Positions 46,158 to 56,540 of a stretch of DNA of 64,000 bases are shown in pieces; the stretch's first letter is position 1, and each line of letters opens with the position of its first letter. Source of the DNA: Daphnia carinata. Taxonomy: Eukaryota > Arthropoda > Branchiopoda > Diplostraca > Daphniidae. The DNA lies in contig NC_081338.1 in NCBI RefSeq assembly GCF_022539665.2, positions 682,001 through 746,000 on the forward strand. The letters are read 5' to 3'. The translations under genes were made by a program, and so were the position numbers. The notes below the pieces were generated by a model. That model was not told the DNA's origin. It did no database searches and worked only from the letters and a program-made list of their open reading frames with translations.

Positions 46158-48378
46158 ATGGATCGAAAAAAATTGGGGGAAATGTTCAAGAAGTTTTTTA
46201 AAGAATTATAGGAGTCGAGCGATATAGACGAAGAGAAAGAAAAAAAGGACCAGGATTATGGTAAAAGTTCTACAATTAATTATTAATTGGGCAGTTTTGG
46301 TATTATTTTATTCTTCCATCGTGTTCATTTTTTGCAACTGCTTTCGTAAAAATGTAAATATTTAAAAGCTTTAACAAAATCATTCAACTAGATCCAGGCC
46401 CTTCAACATCGGGTTGTAGCTCCAGCTCAACAAAAAGCAACAAGCTTAAAAGGCTTCAAAAGAATCTTCGTAGGGAATCAAAAGTTGAAGACGAAAGACG
46501 CCAAGAACGACGCAAGCTGTTTGATAAAAAAAGAAATGGTTTGATTTAGCAAATTGTTGTTTTTTGGTGATTCTTAAACTTGTATTTACATTTTTAGACA
46601 AACACGAATTTGAAAAAAAATTTCGATGTTTGGACAGAAAATGCCCTTCCTAAACCGATAATATAGCAGCATTAGAAAATTCTGGACTATGGGGAAGAAC
46701 TGTGAAGTTTTTGGACACAGACGACAAGCAAACCGTTAAAACTAAAATTGAAACGTAATGTATTAAAACAGTATACAGACGAGCGAATTGCAATAATAAT
46801 CTTCTTATTTTTAGCATTTTCCCCGAGCTTGTTGGCGGATTTAAAATGTTAAAATCACAAAAGAATGGAAAAACGTTGTACCTTATCGGCCAAGGTCCGG
46901 TTGTGGATGGAAAAGAGTTGAAGGCGGTTTTTGCGAAAAACATTTATCTATGTCCACTCCAGAAAGACATAGCTATTGCAGAAGATTCCTATTCCCAAAG
47001 CGAATCGGAAGAAGATGACTGCACGGAAATATGCGTGTATTGCGGTGAAGTTATGCCTATCGAAGTACTGGAAGCGCACACCAATATTTGCGACAAAGAA
47101 ATTCGTCAAATGTCCGACGATGAAGCCACCGTCTTGCTGTTTGACGAAGAAGCAGCTGTACTCGATCCCGCTGGTATGTATGAACATTCGGTAGTAATCA
47201 GCATCATTTCTTGTCTTTCAGGTTTTATCTATTTACAGGAATGAAAAAAATTCATCTGCACCAAAGTCGGTTTATGGCATATTCAGACGATGCGGCCTAT
47301 GCTTCTAGGGAACTATGCGGGAACGCCATAGATGTAAACAGGATGAGCTACATAGAAGACGCCATCAAGCTTCCAAAAGATCCCTTCTTTCTGTAAGTTG
47401 CAAGTTTTAAAGCATTCATAAGTTACATTATTTCCATTAACTCTGCTAACTGTGCCTCTTTTTAGTTCCAGGATCAAAAGGCCTTTGGTTGTTTCCTTCA
47501 TTGGTGAGGCCGGAGTAGACGGAGGCGGACTTCGTAGGGAATTCTTGTCTATGATAGTAGACTACGGCAATTCTGTATTTTCTCATAAGGAAACAGATGT
47601 TGGTTTAGAGTTAGTCGACATAGATGAAATCTATTACATGTTGGGGATTTTCCTTGGTAAAGTTTAATTGCTCTTCCGACAAGTACATAATTTTTACTAA
47701 TTTAGTTTTCTTCTATGCTTAGGTCTCGCTGTAGTTCAAGTCGGTCTGTGCCCAAAATTTGTGATAGCGGCTTGGAAGGATTTCAACGGGCGTATCAATC
47801 GGTACCATCCGTTTATCAGAGGCTTAACGGCCTTACAACTAAATGAGGTAACAAACCAATAAAACAACTATATTTTACACTCAGCAATAATTTGTTGTAT
47901 TTCAATATAGTTACTTTGCGACAAACAAGTACAGTCGATCTTTATGAACATCCCAGTTACCGTTGCTCTAATGGTTACCGTTGCTCTAATAGTGGAGTCA
48001 TTAGACACCAATCCAGACCCTCTGCTCTTCTGTAGCCAAGAAACGAAGATGTGCCAGGCAATTTCGTACAATTTCTTTATTGAATTCCTAAACAACGTAG
48101 CAGATGGAAAAGTTAGTTCTCCGAACTATGGAAAAATCACCTTGGATGACGTTTATCTTTTTTACACCGGATCAAAGATTGTTCCCATTTCTTGGGACAG
48201 TTTCCGATACAAGCTGAATTTCAAGATGAACGATGATTGCCACCGGTTCCGGCCTACAGCAAACACCTGTGTTGGATGTGCCCAATTGACAATACCAATC
48301 GTTGAAACGTATAAAGATATGGAAGCTGGATGGATCGATGCAATTTTAAGTATCTCCTTTGGGTTTAGTCGAATGTAA
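46158..48378 (+). pseudogene. Transposon-borne HECT-domain E3 ubiquitin ligase (two internal stops)
   Basis: Eight exons fit with GT/AG ends and continuous phase: 46158-46260, 46392-46538, 46598-46754, 46815-47173, 47239-47392, 47466-47656, 47723-47847 and 47911-48378 (567 codons). The start is lysine-rich and charged (MDRKKLGEMFKKFFKEL), then Ser/basic (DPGPSTSGCSSSS). Near residue 190 CVYCGEVMPIEVLEAHTNIC forms a C-x2-C...H-x3-C motif like a UBZ ubiquitin-binding finger. The HECT N-lobe shows SFIGEAGVDGGGLRREFLSM. The C-lobe carries the expected catalytic Cys in TANTCVGCAQLTIP. HECT enzymes take ubiquitin from an E2 onto that Cys and pass it to a substrate. Stops TAG 46209 and TAA 46651 break the N-terminal part; from 46815 on the frame is clean, so a shorter product is possible. 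The closest family impression is G2E3-like HECT proteins. Confidence 0.82.
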
Positions 48379-48429
48379 TTTTTTTGCTTGTTCACCTGTT
48401 TGTGGTGTCGTATTTCATGGTTTTTATTC

Positions 48430-49613
48430 AGAATTCAATCATTTTGTTTCTTTTGAATGCTTTATCAATAAAGACACTGGTGTGGCAGTCGGAAAGACGA
48501 CTGTTTTAACGTCAGACGAACAATTTGATTGATTAAAGTTTTTGTTCCAACTTCTCCATCCACTTCTTGCGTTTAGTATACAAACTGAAACTAGGACGTT
48601 TTCACGGCCACGATCGGACCTAAATTGTATTTTAAAAATGATTAATATTTTATGAAATCTGCACAAGCCATTCCAGAAATAGTTTCAATTTACGCTGGTC
48701 GAATAGCTCCACTCGCTGACTGCTTTCTTAAGTAAAGCAATTACAGTTTCGAAAAAAATTTTATTTTCGAAGGAAATAGAGGCGATCAAGCGCGAATAAC
48801 CATCAATGACTCCGTGAGTAGTGAATCTATAACTGACATTATAGCTAACAGTAAAGGAAACTCACGAAAGTAATGAAAACATGATGATAAATGAATAAAT
48901 TACCGATTCATTTATGGTGGCCATCAATGTGTCACAATGACAGTGGAGCTTTAACTTTCTACACCCGATGCTTTATCCATTCAATCATGGTTGCATTTTA
49001 CATTTGCCTGTTCTCCCATAACTTGCACGCAGTTATTTTTGCTACAAGAACATTTGTTGTAATGGTGCAGCCTTTGAACATCTGCAAACTAGTGTTCGAA
49101 CAATGCAGATGCTTTGTTGAGAGCTTGTTTGATACTTAATGTAAATACAAGAGTTAACGTTACCAATTTGGATTGCATCTTAACCTATCTGTGGGATATG
49201 TGTCTATTTCTGCATTAGATACCTTTGGTCTAGCTGTAGGATTTGCCCCCTTTAAGACTCGAAACACAGTTCCTCTGCTGATCTTCAGCAAATCAGCAAT
49301 CTTTGCAACAGGGACTCTCTGGTCTAAACGTGAACAAAAAATCAGATTCACATTGCGATTTGTAACTTCATGAATGTCACTTACCTAAGTACCTTTTCAG
49401 TAAATCCATGTCAACAGCAAGCTTTGGTCTCCGAGCAGTAGTTGAAGTAGAACGTTCCACTGCAGGTGCAGTGTGAACTTCTAGTAGAGAAATTTCCACG
49501 GTACATCCACAAGTAAGGCAAACCTCAAATAACGTTAAATGTTTTAGGAGCTCCGTACTGGGAATTCGAATCGAAAAGACTATTGATGAGATGTGCAGCA
49601 AGCAAGCAGCCTA
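48430..49613 (-). pseudogene. DDE transposase, copy B, partial and inverted
   Basis: Read on minus from 49613 to 48430 this follows the 5' half of copy A. The N-terminus (VCLTCGCTVEI) continues without the first intron seen in copy A. The helix-turn-helix (RVPVAKIADLLKISRGTVFR, 49351-49160) is clearly divergent. Core pieces around 48800-48580 include the second catalytic region in inverted orientation. Several frame breaks and missing segments show it is dead. With copy A it forms very long inverted arms of the transposon. Confidence 0.7.
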
Positions 49614-49976
49614 GCAGATGATGTGCAATAAAACGTACTGCATGAAAACGTTCCGCATATCTTTCAAAGCGTACTCTGGTGATGACAATTTTTTTGGTAG
49701 CCAGAGGCCAGGTGGCGCTAGTGCCCTATGCGGACTATCAAATTTCCCATCTCATAGCTCCATTGCACCGCTTCTCCCATTCCCCGCCAGGTGGCAGCAT
49801 AGTTTTGACGGATAGCTTTTGAAATAGCCTTGCGGGATAGCTTTTCTGATAGCCAATTGGTATAGCGGGGGGAGGGATAGCATGCCAGGTTGAGGGGCGG
49901 GTGCTGGATAGCATGCTAGGTTGAGGTGCTGGCTTATAAGTTGCGGGTGATCATAATGGCACTAAAAACTTGCCAT
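49614..49976. repeat. Right long terminal inverted repeat
   Basis: Inverted partner of 34299-34660. It ends CTTGCCAT at 49976 and is followed by AACGT. Confidence 0.88.
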
Positions 49977-49981
49977 AACGT

Positions 49982-51376
49982 TTTTAATGAAGGTGGGATT
50001 GGCGTGATGTCACTGGACGTCGTATTTGAGGTTTGCCTTACTTGTGGATGTACCGTGGAAATTTCTCTACTAGAAGTTCACACTGCAACATGGTATGTAC
50101 AGCCTTTAATTTCATTCAGAATTCTGCCTAAACGTACACAAGTTGCAATTCTATGTCCTAATCAGTGTGAAAGCAGTGGAACGTTCTACTTCAACTACTG
50201 CTCGGAGACCAATGCTTGCTGTTGACATTGATTTACTGAAAGGGTGCTTAGGTAAGTAACATTCATGAAGTAACATATCACAACGTGGATCTGATTTTTG
50301 TGTTTACGTTCAGACCAGAGAGTCCCTGTTGCAAAGATTGCTGAATTGCTGAAGATCAGCAGAAGAACTTTGTTCCGAGTTTTAAAGGAGACACATCTTA
50401 CAGCTAGACCGAATTACACAAAGATATCTGATGAACAACTAGACACATACCTCACAAATATGTTACGATGCAACCCACAGTTTGGTATTGTTACTTCCTG
50501 TATTTGATTTAAAGTGTCAAACAGACTCAACAAAACTTCAGCACCCTGAAAATTTGTGCCAAATTGCATGTCACTTTATAATGCATTGTTCGACAACAGG
50601 TTTGCAGATGTTCAAAGGCTGCACCATTTCAAAAAATGTTGTTCTCAAGCAAAAACAACTGCGCGCAAGTTATGGGAGAGTCAGGCAAATGGAAAATGCA
50701 CCTATGATTCAACGGATAAAGCGTCGGGTTTACAAAGTAAGAGCTCCACTGTCATTGTGGCATATTGACGTCCACCACAAAATGGATCGGTAATTTACTT
50801 ATTTATTCTCTTATTTGGATAATCGTTTACAGTTTCCTTTAATTTTAGCTATGGGTTCATTATACACGGAGCCATCGATGGTTATTCGCGCTTGATCGCC
50901 TATATTTCCTTGGAAAATGACAATTTTTCTGAAACTGTAATCGGCTTATTTGAGAAAGCAGTCAACGAGTGGGGCTGTCCCGCAAGCGTAAGGTAAGCAT
51001 ATTTTTGGAATTATTGGAAAATTCTCTGATGAAATACCAATAATTTTTCTTATACAATCTAGGTCCGATCATGACGGTGAAAACGTTCGGGTTATTCGAA
51101 AGAGTTTTCGCACGGGATCATCTGTTCACAATCAGCTTGTTGAACGTCTCTGGAGTGATGCAATTGAGAGATGCACCGATACTTTTATGAATATATTTGA
51201 GTAACCTCCATCGAGTGGCAAATTTAGTGCTTCTACTATTTCCTTGTCTTACATTATTCTAGGCAGATGGAAACAGATGATATTCTTAACGTATACTCGG
51301 ATGTAGACCTTTTTCGCCTCCACATAGTTGGCTGTGATTTGATTCAACGCTCGTTACAAACTTTTCGGGAAGCATG
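49982..51376 (+). pseudogene. DDE transposase, copy C, 3'-truncated
   Basis: About 98% identical to copy A by eye, beginning 35 bp before the corresponding start codon and following the same exon pattern. It lacks the Gypsy insertion, giving the empty-site sequence at 50405-50420. It also lacks about 28 bp present in copy A after GAAAACGTT, and because of that keeps one frame through the catalytic Glu region (HNQLVERLWSD). The second motif reads SDHDGENV. It stops abruptly at 51376, where an LTR-like sequence begins. It lies immediately outside the right end of the large transposon. Confidence 0.8.
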
Positions 51377-51575
51377 TGTAACGAATCGTCTAGCGAAGCC
51401 CCTTCTTACCTTCTTCCACAAATAGACTAGAATCTTATACCTGTAGCCCCTTGTTATTCAGAGCCAAATTATTGCCCTCCTGCTAACGGCGTCGTACCTT
51501 AATGTCTCCACACACAAAATAACTATTGACCACAATCAGTCGGAATGATTCAGTAAAAACTGTATGACTTCAACA
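51377..51575 (+). repeat. LTR-like sequence with adjacent primer-site-like motif
   Basis: Begins TGTAACGAATCGTC exactly where copy C ends, finishes with CTTCAACA, and is followed by TTGGCACCAGAAACCGGG, which looks like a primer-binding site. No partner LTR or coding region was found, so it may be a solo or truncated LTR. Confidence 0.4.
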
Positions 51576-52362
51576 TTGGCACCAGAAACCGGGTTAATAA
51601 TATAGTCACCATTAGGAAATTCAGATAGCCTGCCACGAAACAGAAGAATTGTAACCTTTGACCATTATTCGGATGCAAATTTAAAAAAAGTACTGATCGT
51701 TATCGATTTTGATAGTTCAATCTTAACTGATCGTGACGAAATATTGATCTAATCCACCTCAAGATCAAAATGGAATTGCAGCGCCACCTATGAATTAAAA
51801 ATGCAAGTTTCACTTTTATCGCTGACGATTGACGAAACTTTATGCATAATACATGACGAAAAACGTCCAGGTTTCAATTCTGATTCTCTGTGCTTAGTCT
51901 GCTCTGCTTATACATACTTTTATGCCAATTCTGAATTTTAATTATAATAATGGCTGAAGTCTATTACAGTGATGAAAGTGGCACGACCACACTGGGGTAA
52001 AACTGTAGGTTATTGTAATAAAAAATTTAAATTTCAGAAAAGAATGCTAAATTCACAGATTTCAGCTTTCTAGCAGTGGCCCTAACCATGTGAAAACTGA
52101 TGCAAGTGAAAGGGAAGCCTTTAGAATTACAAAATTATTTTTATCTCGTGCTAAAAAAGGTGCATAGGTTGCATATGTGCCGCCGAAATTCTTTAATAAA
52201 AGCTTGTTAGACCGCCCCAAAAGATCGAAGACATGTTACTGGGAATTACTTCTTACTAAGATATTGTTTGTTTTTAAAGAGCTTTTATTGATGATATTTT
52301 GGTTCAATTTTTTTTTTGCACACTGACCGACAAATACACTAGGAGAGGGTACACTACACGTA
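51576..52362. other. No supported gene
   Basis: AT-rich sequence between the LTR-like piece and the next DNA transposon. No open frame of note. Confidence 0.5.
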
Positions 52363-53536
52363 GGGGAGACTGGACCTCTTGGACAGTTTCGGTTTTACCC
52401 TATTATCTAATATACCACCTACGCAAAATTTTGAAAACTTATTTGAATTTATTGAAAACTTATTGAATTTAGAACGTTTCCGTCACCCTCCTGATTGTTT
52501 TTTAAAGATGCCATGTCAGTTTTTTAGAATTTCTAACGATTTTTATTTAACGGTAAACTTGGACCGAATCGGGGTGATTTTGCGCGGACCCTTGTCCCAC
52601 TTCAGACGGTGTCAAAAGAGGTAGAATTAGTATTATAATTTTACTCTTATTTCTACTTTGCTGTTAACTTAGTGAACAATAAAAATGCAGTTTTCATAAG
52701 ATATTACCTGAAAAAAAGACTTTTTTTTATCCCTGAAATATTTCCATTTTACTGATAGAGAAGACATAGGAGGAGGTGAAGACAACACAACACCGATAAT
52801 TTGGTAATTTAAGGTTTTCAATCGATTTTACTGATTATTTATTTATAATGTCATGGCTGCGTAAGCCGATGAAAGTTTTAAAATGTGATAAGTTATGAAA
52901 TAACATGTAATTAAAACCGCTAAATAATACAGAAAAGTATTACATTTTTTTCAAAATAAAATGCTTTTTTATTTAGGATTAAAAGGTGTAAATAAGCATT
53001 AGCTGTATCCTAAATGTTCCGTTAAACTGAAACATTTCAAATTTTCTTCTCTCTTGCACACCCATTTCGTGTCCAATATCACCCATGTCGTTTGCACAAC
53101 TTGGCCCCAAAAAAAATTTTTCGCAGAAAAACTGATTTATTTATTTTTAAATGACTAAAATTATTTTGCCTTTCAAATATTATTAAAAAATCTTTGCTCT
53201 ACCTGCTGCCAATATTTATAAAAGTATTATTATAAAAAGGTTAAAAAAAAATCGCACTTTTTTCTTTTTTTCCGACCCAGCTTATTCTGCACCTAAATAT
53301 CCAAGCCCCGCAAGCGTTTCGTGGTTTCAGTGCTTCCTTGAAAGTTCATTTTCAATTTGCCGGCAAAAATAACATAGGAAAAAATCACCGATAAAGAACA
53401 GAAAAATACAGACTTTTTCTCATTTTTATTATTGGTTAAATAACTCAATAAATAATTAAGATAGGAGACCTATTTCGAACAAAGTGTGAAATTATTGTAT
53501 TTTTATTATGATTACTACTATTAGCCCGGTCTCCCC
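52363..53536. mobile_element. Non-autonomous pogo-like DNA transposon
   Basis: The left end reads GGGGAGACTGG and the right end CCGGTCTCCCC, so 11-bp inverted termini with one mismatch. Both are flanked by TA (52361-52362, 53537-53538). The termini resemble those of the Tigger-like element at 18006 (GGGGAGGCCGG). The 1174-bp interior is AT-rich. Its one frame of note (52379-52624, 81 codons) resembles nothing I know. Confidence 0.7.
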
Positions 53537-54560
53537 TACTGAATTTTGGTCAATCAATAACAAAAGGCAAATAAAAAATTCAAAAATGTTCAAAAATGAT
53601 GGCATTGGGCTGTTGATTAATAAAATTCTTTTATGATTAATGATCGATTGATTGATCAGTATTTATTTTTATTTTATTAAATAGTCAGTGAACTAGAGAT
53701 TGATCAATTTTAGTTAATTAGAAAATCGAACGATATGTCAGCAAACAATTTTGTACCTGTCAAATTTAGTTAATAGATATTTTTGTTGTTTGTATGTATT
53801 AATTATTGATTATGGTTTAATCGCTACGATTAAGTAACATTTAATTCTATAATGTTTTGAAATCAGTTAAGTTAGTTTTATTCTAACTAATCTTCTAAGT
53901 AGCAATCATAATAGAATGAGATATAAAAATCACTCCAAACATATTTTTCTTGTTTTGTTGTACAGTACCCTCCCTTATTATCCGAACACTAAGGGTTTTG
54001 GTGGCTATTTTACATGGCGTCTTATGGTGTCTTATGGATGTCTTGCGCAAACGTAAAAAGGGCCAGTAAAAATGACGAAAAAAAAATAAATCTTTGTCCT
54101 GGTGGCAATTGAATAATGCCAATCTATAAGACTTTTTGACTAGCATGCTTGTCAAGTATTATCCGAACACCGCGTTTAGCTTATAGCGTGCCTAATGACA
54201 CTACATCAGTTTTTGGAAATTTAAACACAAGGACGTGTTTTCTAGACCTTGCAATTACATTAATCGATAGGATACTCATTAAACTGTTTCCCTCTTTAGT
54301 ACTATAACTTAATATTAACTATGTTCGGAAAGGGAATTTCTTTAAGGGAAAACGGTGCTTAGTTTTTCCCGTCAAAAACGGTTTATCTTGCTCCCACTTG
54401 AGGCGCTGAACTCAACGCTTTTTGTCTGTGACAGCTAACACAGTTTGCTGTAAAAGCCGACGCATTTGTGTCTGCTTTTACGTAAGGAGTTCAGCGCCAG
54501 TGTGATGTTACGACAACGATAAACTGATTTTGCCATGGCTGAAAGGGCTTGGAGTCCGAA
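53537..54560. other. No gene; one Tigger/Tc1-like terminus
   Basis: At 53964-53990 CAGTACCCTCCCTTATTATC followed by CGAACAC looks like a single pogo/Tigger terminus. TATTATCCGAACACCGCG recurs in direct orientation at about 54158. No inverted partner was found. Confidence 0.4.
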
Positions 54561-56540
54561 AGCAGGAAAATTAAGAAGTTCTTGACGGACATGCAACTTG
54601 GTGATCACCGTCCAACCGCTTTGTTACGCGAATGGCGAGCACTCGCCGGACAATCTGTTGAAGACTCTTTTACAGTCCTTGTTTATGCAACTCATGCCAG
54701 CCCAAGCTAGGAATATCTTAGCGGCGAGCAGCGATCCTCTGGATGCTCTAGCCACGATGGCAAAAAATCTTGGAGGCATCGGACGCGCCATCGCAGCCTT
54801 ATGTTTCAGCACTGCATCCTACACCACAAGCAGACGACACGATGAAAAAAATTGAGGACCTACACTCAACCCTGGTTCATTGCATTGGCCAACTACAACA
54901 ATCATGTCGTTCGCTATCACGATCCCGAAGCCCTTCCCACTCGAGGCAGGCGAGGACAAGATCACACAATCCGCAAGTGGCATCATGTGCTGGTACCCAC
55001 GCAGCGTATGGGAAAAACGCCCTAAGTGTCGGGACTCAACCACCTTCAAAATTCAAAAAAAACGAGTAGAGCCAGCGCAGGACGCGGCAAGCGTTGGTGC
55101 CCCTAGATCCAGCCGCCTCTTCATCACCGACCAAGCGACCAAAACCCGCTATCTAGTAGACTCTGGGTCTGACATATTAGTAATCCTACCCAGATCCGAT
55201 TTAATCCAGTGGAACGTGTATTAATACCCGCAAATGTGCCGCGTATTAACACTTACGGAAAACCACTCGTTCAACTGAATCAAGGATTGCGCCATTCTTT
55301 TAAATGGATTTTCACGTTGGTTGATGTCCCGTGTCCCATCATCGGGCCGGCTTTTTACAACATTTCGGACTTCCCCCGGACTTAAAAAACAAAATTCAAC
55401 TGGATTCTGGGACGTCTCTGTCCACTCCCGGACAGCAAGGCGACGAAAGTGATGACTGACATCCCTTGAGCCAGCCTGCTACATATGGTGAAGAAACCAG
55501 GCGGAGTCTCCTGGCGACCATGCGGAGACCATCGCACATTAAATGCGATCACGGAACCCAACAAGTATCTCACTCCACATATCATGGATTTCAACGCCCA
55601 GCACGATGGAAAAACAATTTTCTCAAAAGTGGGCATTTTGTTTATGCCTACATGGACGACTTACTCATTGCAAGCGCGACAGAGGAACAACATTTCATAC
55701 ATATACGCGTGGTCTTCTCACAGCTAGAAAAATTCATCATAAACATAATCTTCGCAAAGTGCGTGTTTGGTGTGGGTGAAGTTAGCTATTTAGGGTGTCT
55801 CGTGGCTTCTACAGTTATCCTGCTGCATTCCGAGCGAATAAAACCTATAACAGACTTTCCGCTACCACAACAGGTATGGGAGCTGAGGAAATTTCTCGGT
55901 CTCATAACCTTTTACCGTCGAGCCCTACCAACCTTAGGCTACGAACTAGCTTTGGTATCAGAATTCATTGACTGTAACAAGAAACGCGACGCAAGAAGGA
56001 TTCCGTGAACAGAAGAAACGCGCAGTGTCTTTATAAAATCAAAGAAGGATCTCGCGGAAGAAACACTTCTGCACATCCATGTTAGGATCTGTCAATAGTT
56101 TTGATGACAGACGCCAGCGACCTCGCCGTGGGGGAGCCTTTCATCAACAAGGACGGTCCATTCTTGAACCCCTGGCCTTCTTTTCTCGAATACTCGATAG
56201 GCGCAATGAAATTACAGCACATACGATCGCGTCTCCTGGCAGTGTATGTCGCCATCAAACATTTCTGATCCGCGCTCGAAGGCCACCAGTTCAAAGTCTA
56301 CACCGCCCATCGTCCGCTAATTTAGGCGTTCCAAAAAAAACCAATTGTGCCTTACCCAGACAACTTCGACTCTTGAACTTTGTTGGGCAGTTTACGACGG
56401 ATATTCGCTACGTCCCTGGTCGAGAAAATGATTCCGCCGATGTTTTCACGCGTATATTCACCATCTTATTAGATGACAATTTAGAAAAAATTTGTAAACC
56501 TCCAAGCAACCAACGCCGAGCTACGCAGCCTAGCAACTGA
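54561..56540 (+). pseudogene. Gypsy retrotransposon gag-pol, internally deleted
   Basis: Pieces in order: a gag region with QLMPAQARNILAASSDPLDA; a protease with RLFITDQATKTRYLVDSGSD; the first reverse transcriptase motif (MVKKPGGVSWRPCGDHRTLN); catalytic YAYMDDLLIAS; post-catalytic SYLGCLVAS and RKFLGLITFYRR; then RNase H (MTDASDLAVGEPF) and RYVPGRENDSADVF. About 50 codons between the first reverse transcriptase motif and YMDD are missing, and frames shift repeatedly. No envelope is seen and no integrase follows. This is a different Gypsy lineage from the 35-44 kb element. Confidence 0.82.

Larger units (their letters stand above)
34073..49976 (+). mobile_element. Composite DNA transposon carrying a DDE transposase and a HECT ubiquitin ligase
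   Basis: Both outer ends read ATGGCAAGTTTTTAGTGCC inward. About 360 bp of terminal repeat (34299-34660 against 49614-49976 inverted) shows only two substitutions that I can see. AACGT lies next to both ends (34068-34072 and 49977-49981), a candidate 5-bp target duplication. Inside, on plus, are a nine-exon DDE transposase gene (34743-45390, split by a Gypsy insertion) and an eight-exon HECT gene (46158-48378). On minus at the right end is a partial second transposase copy. Without the Gypsy element the transposon is about 7.4 kb. The right flank is another copy of the same transposase gene, so a recombination origin for that junction is possible. Confidence 0.7.
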
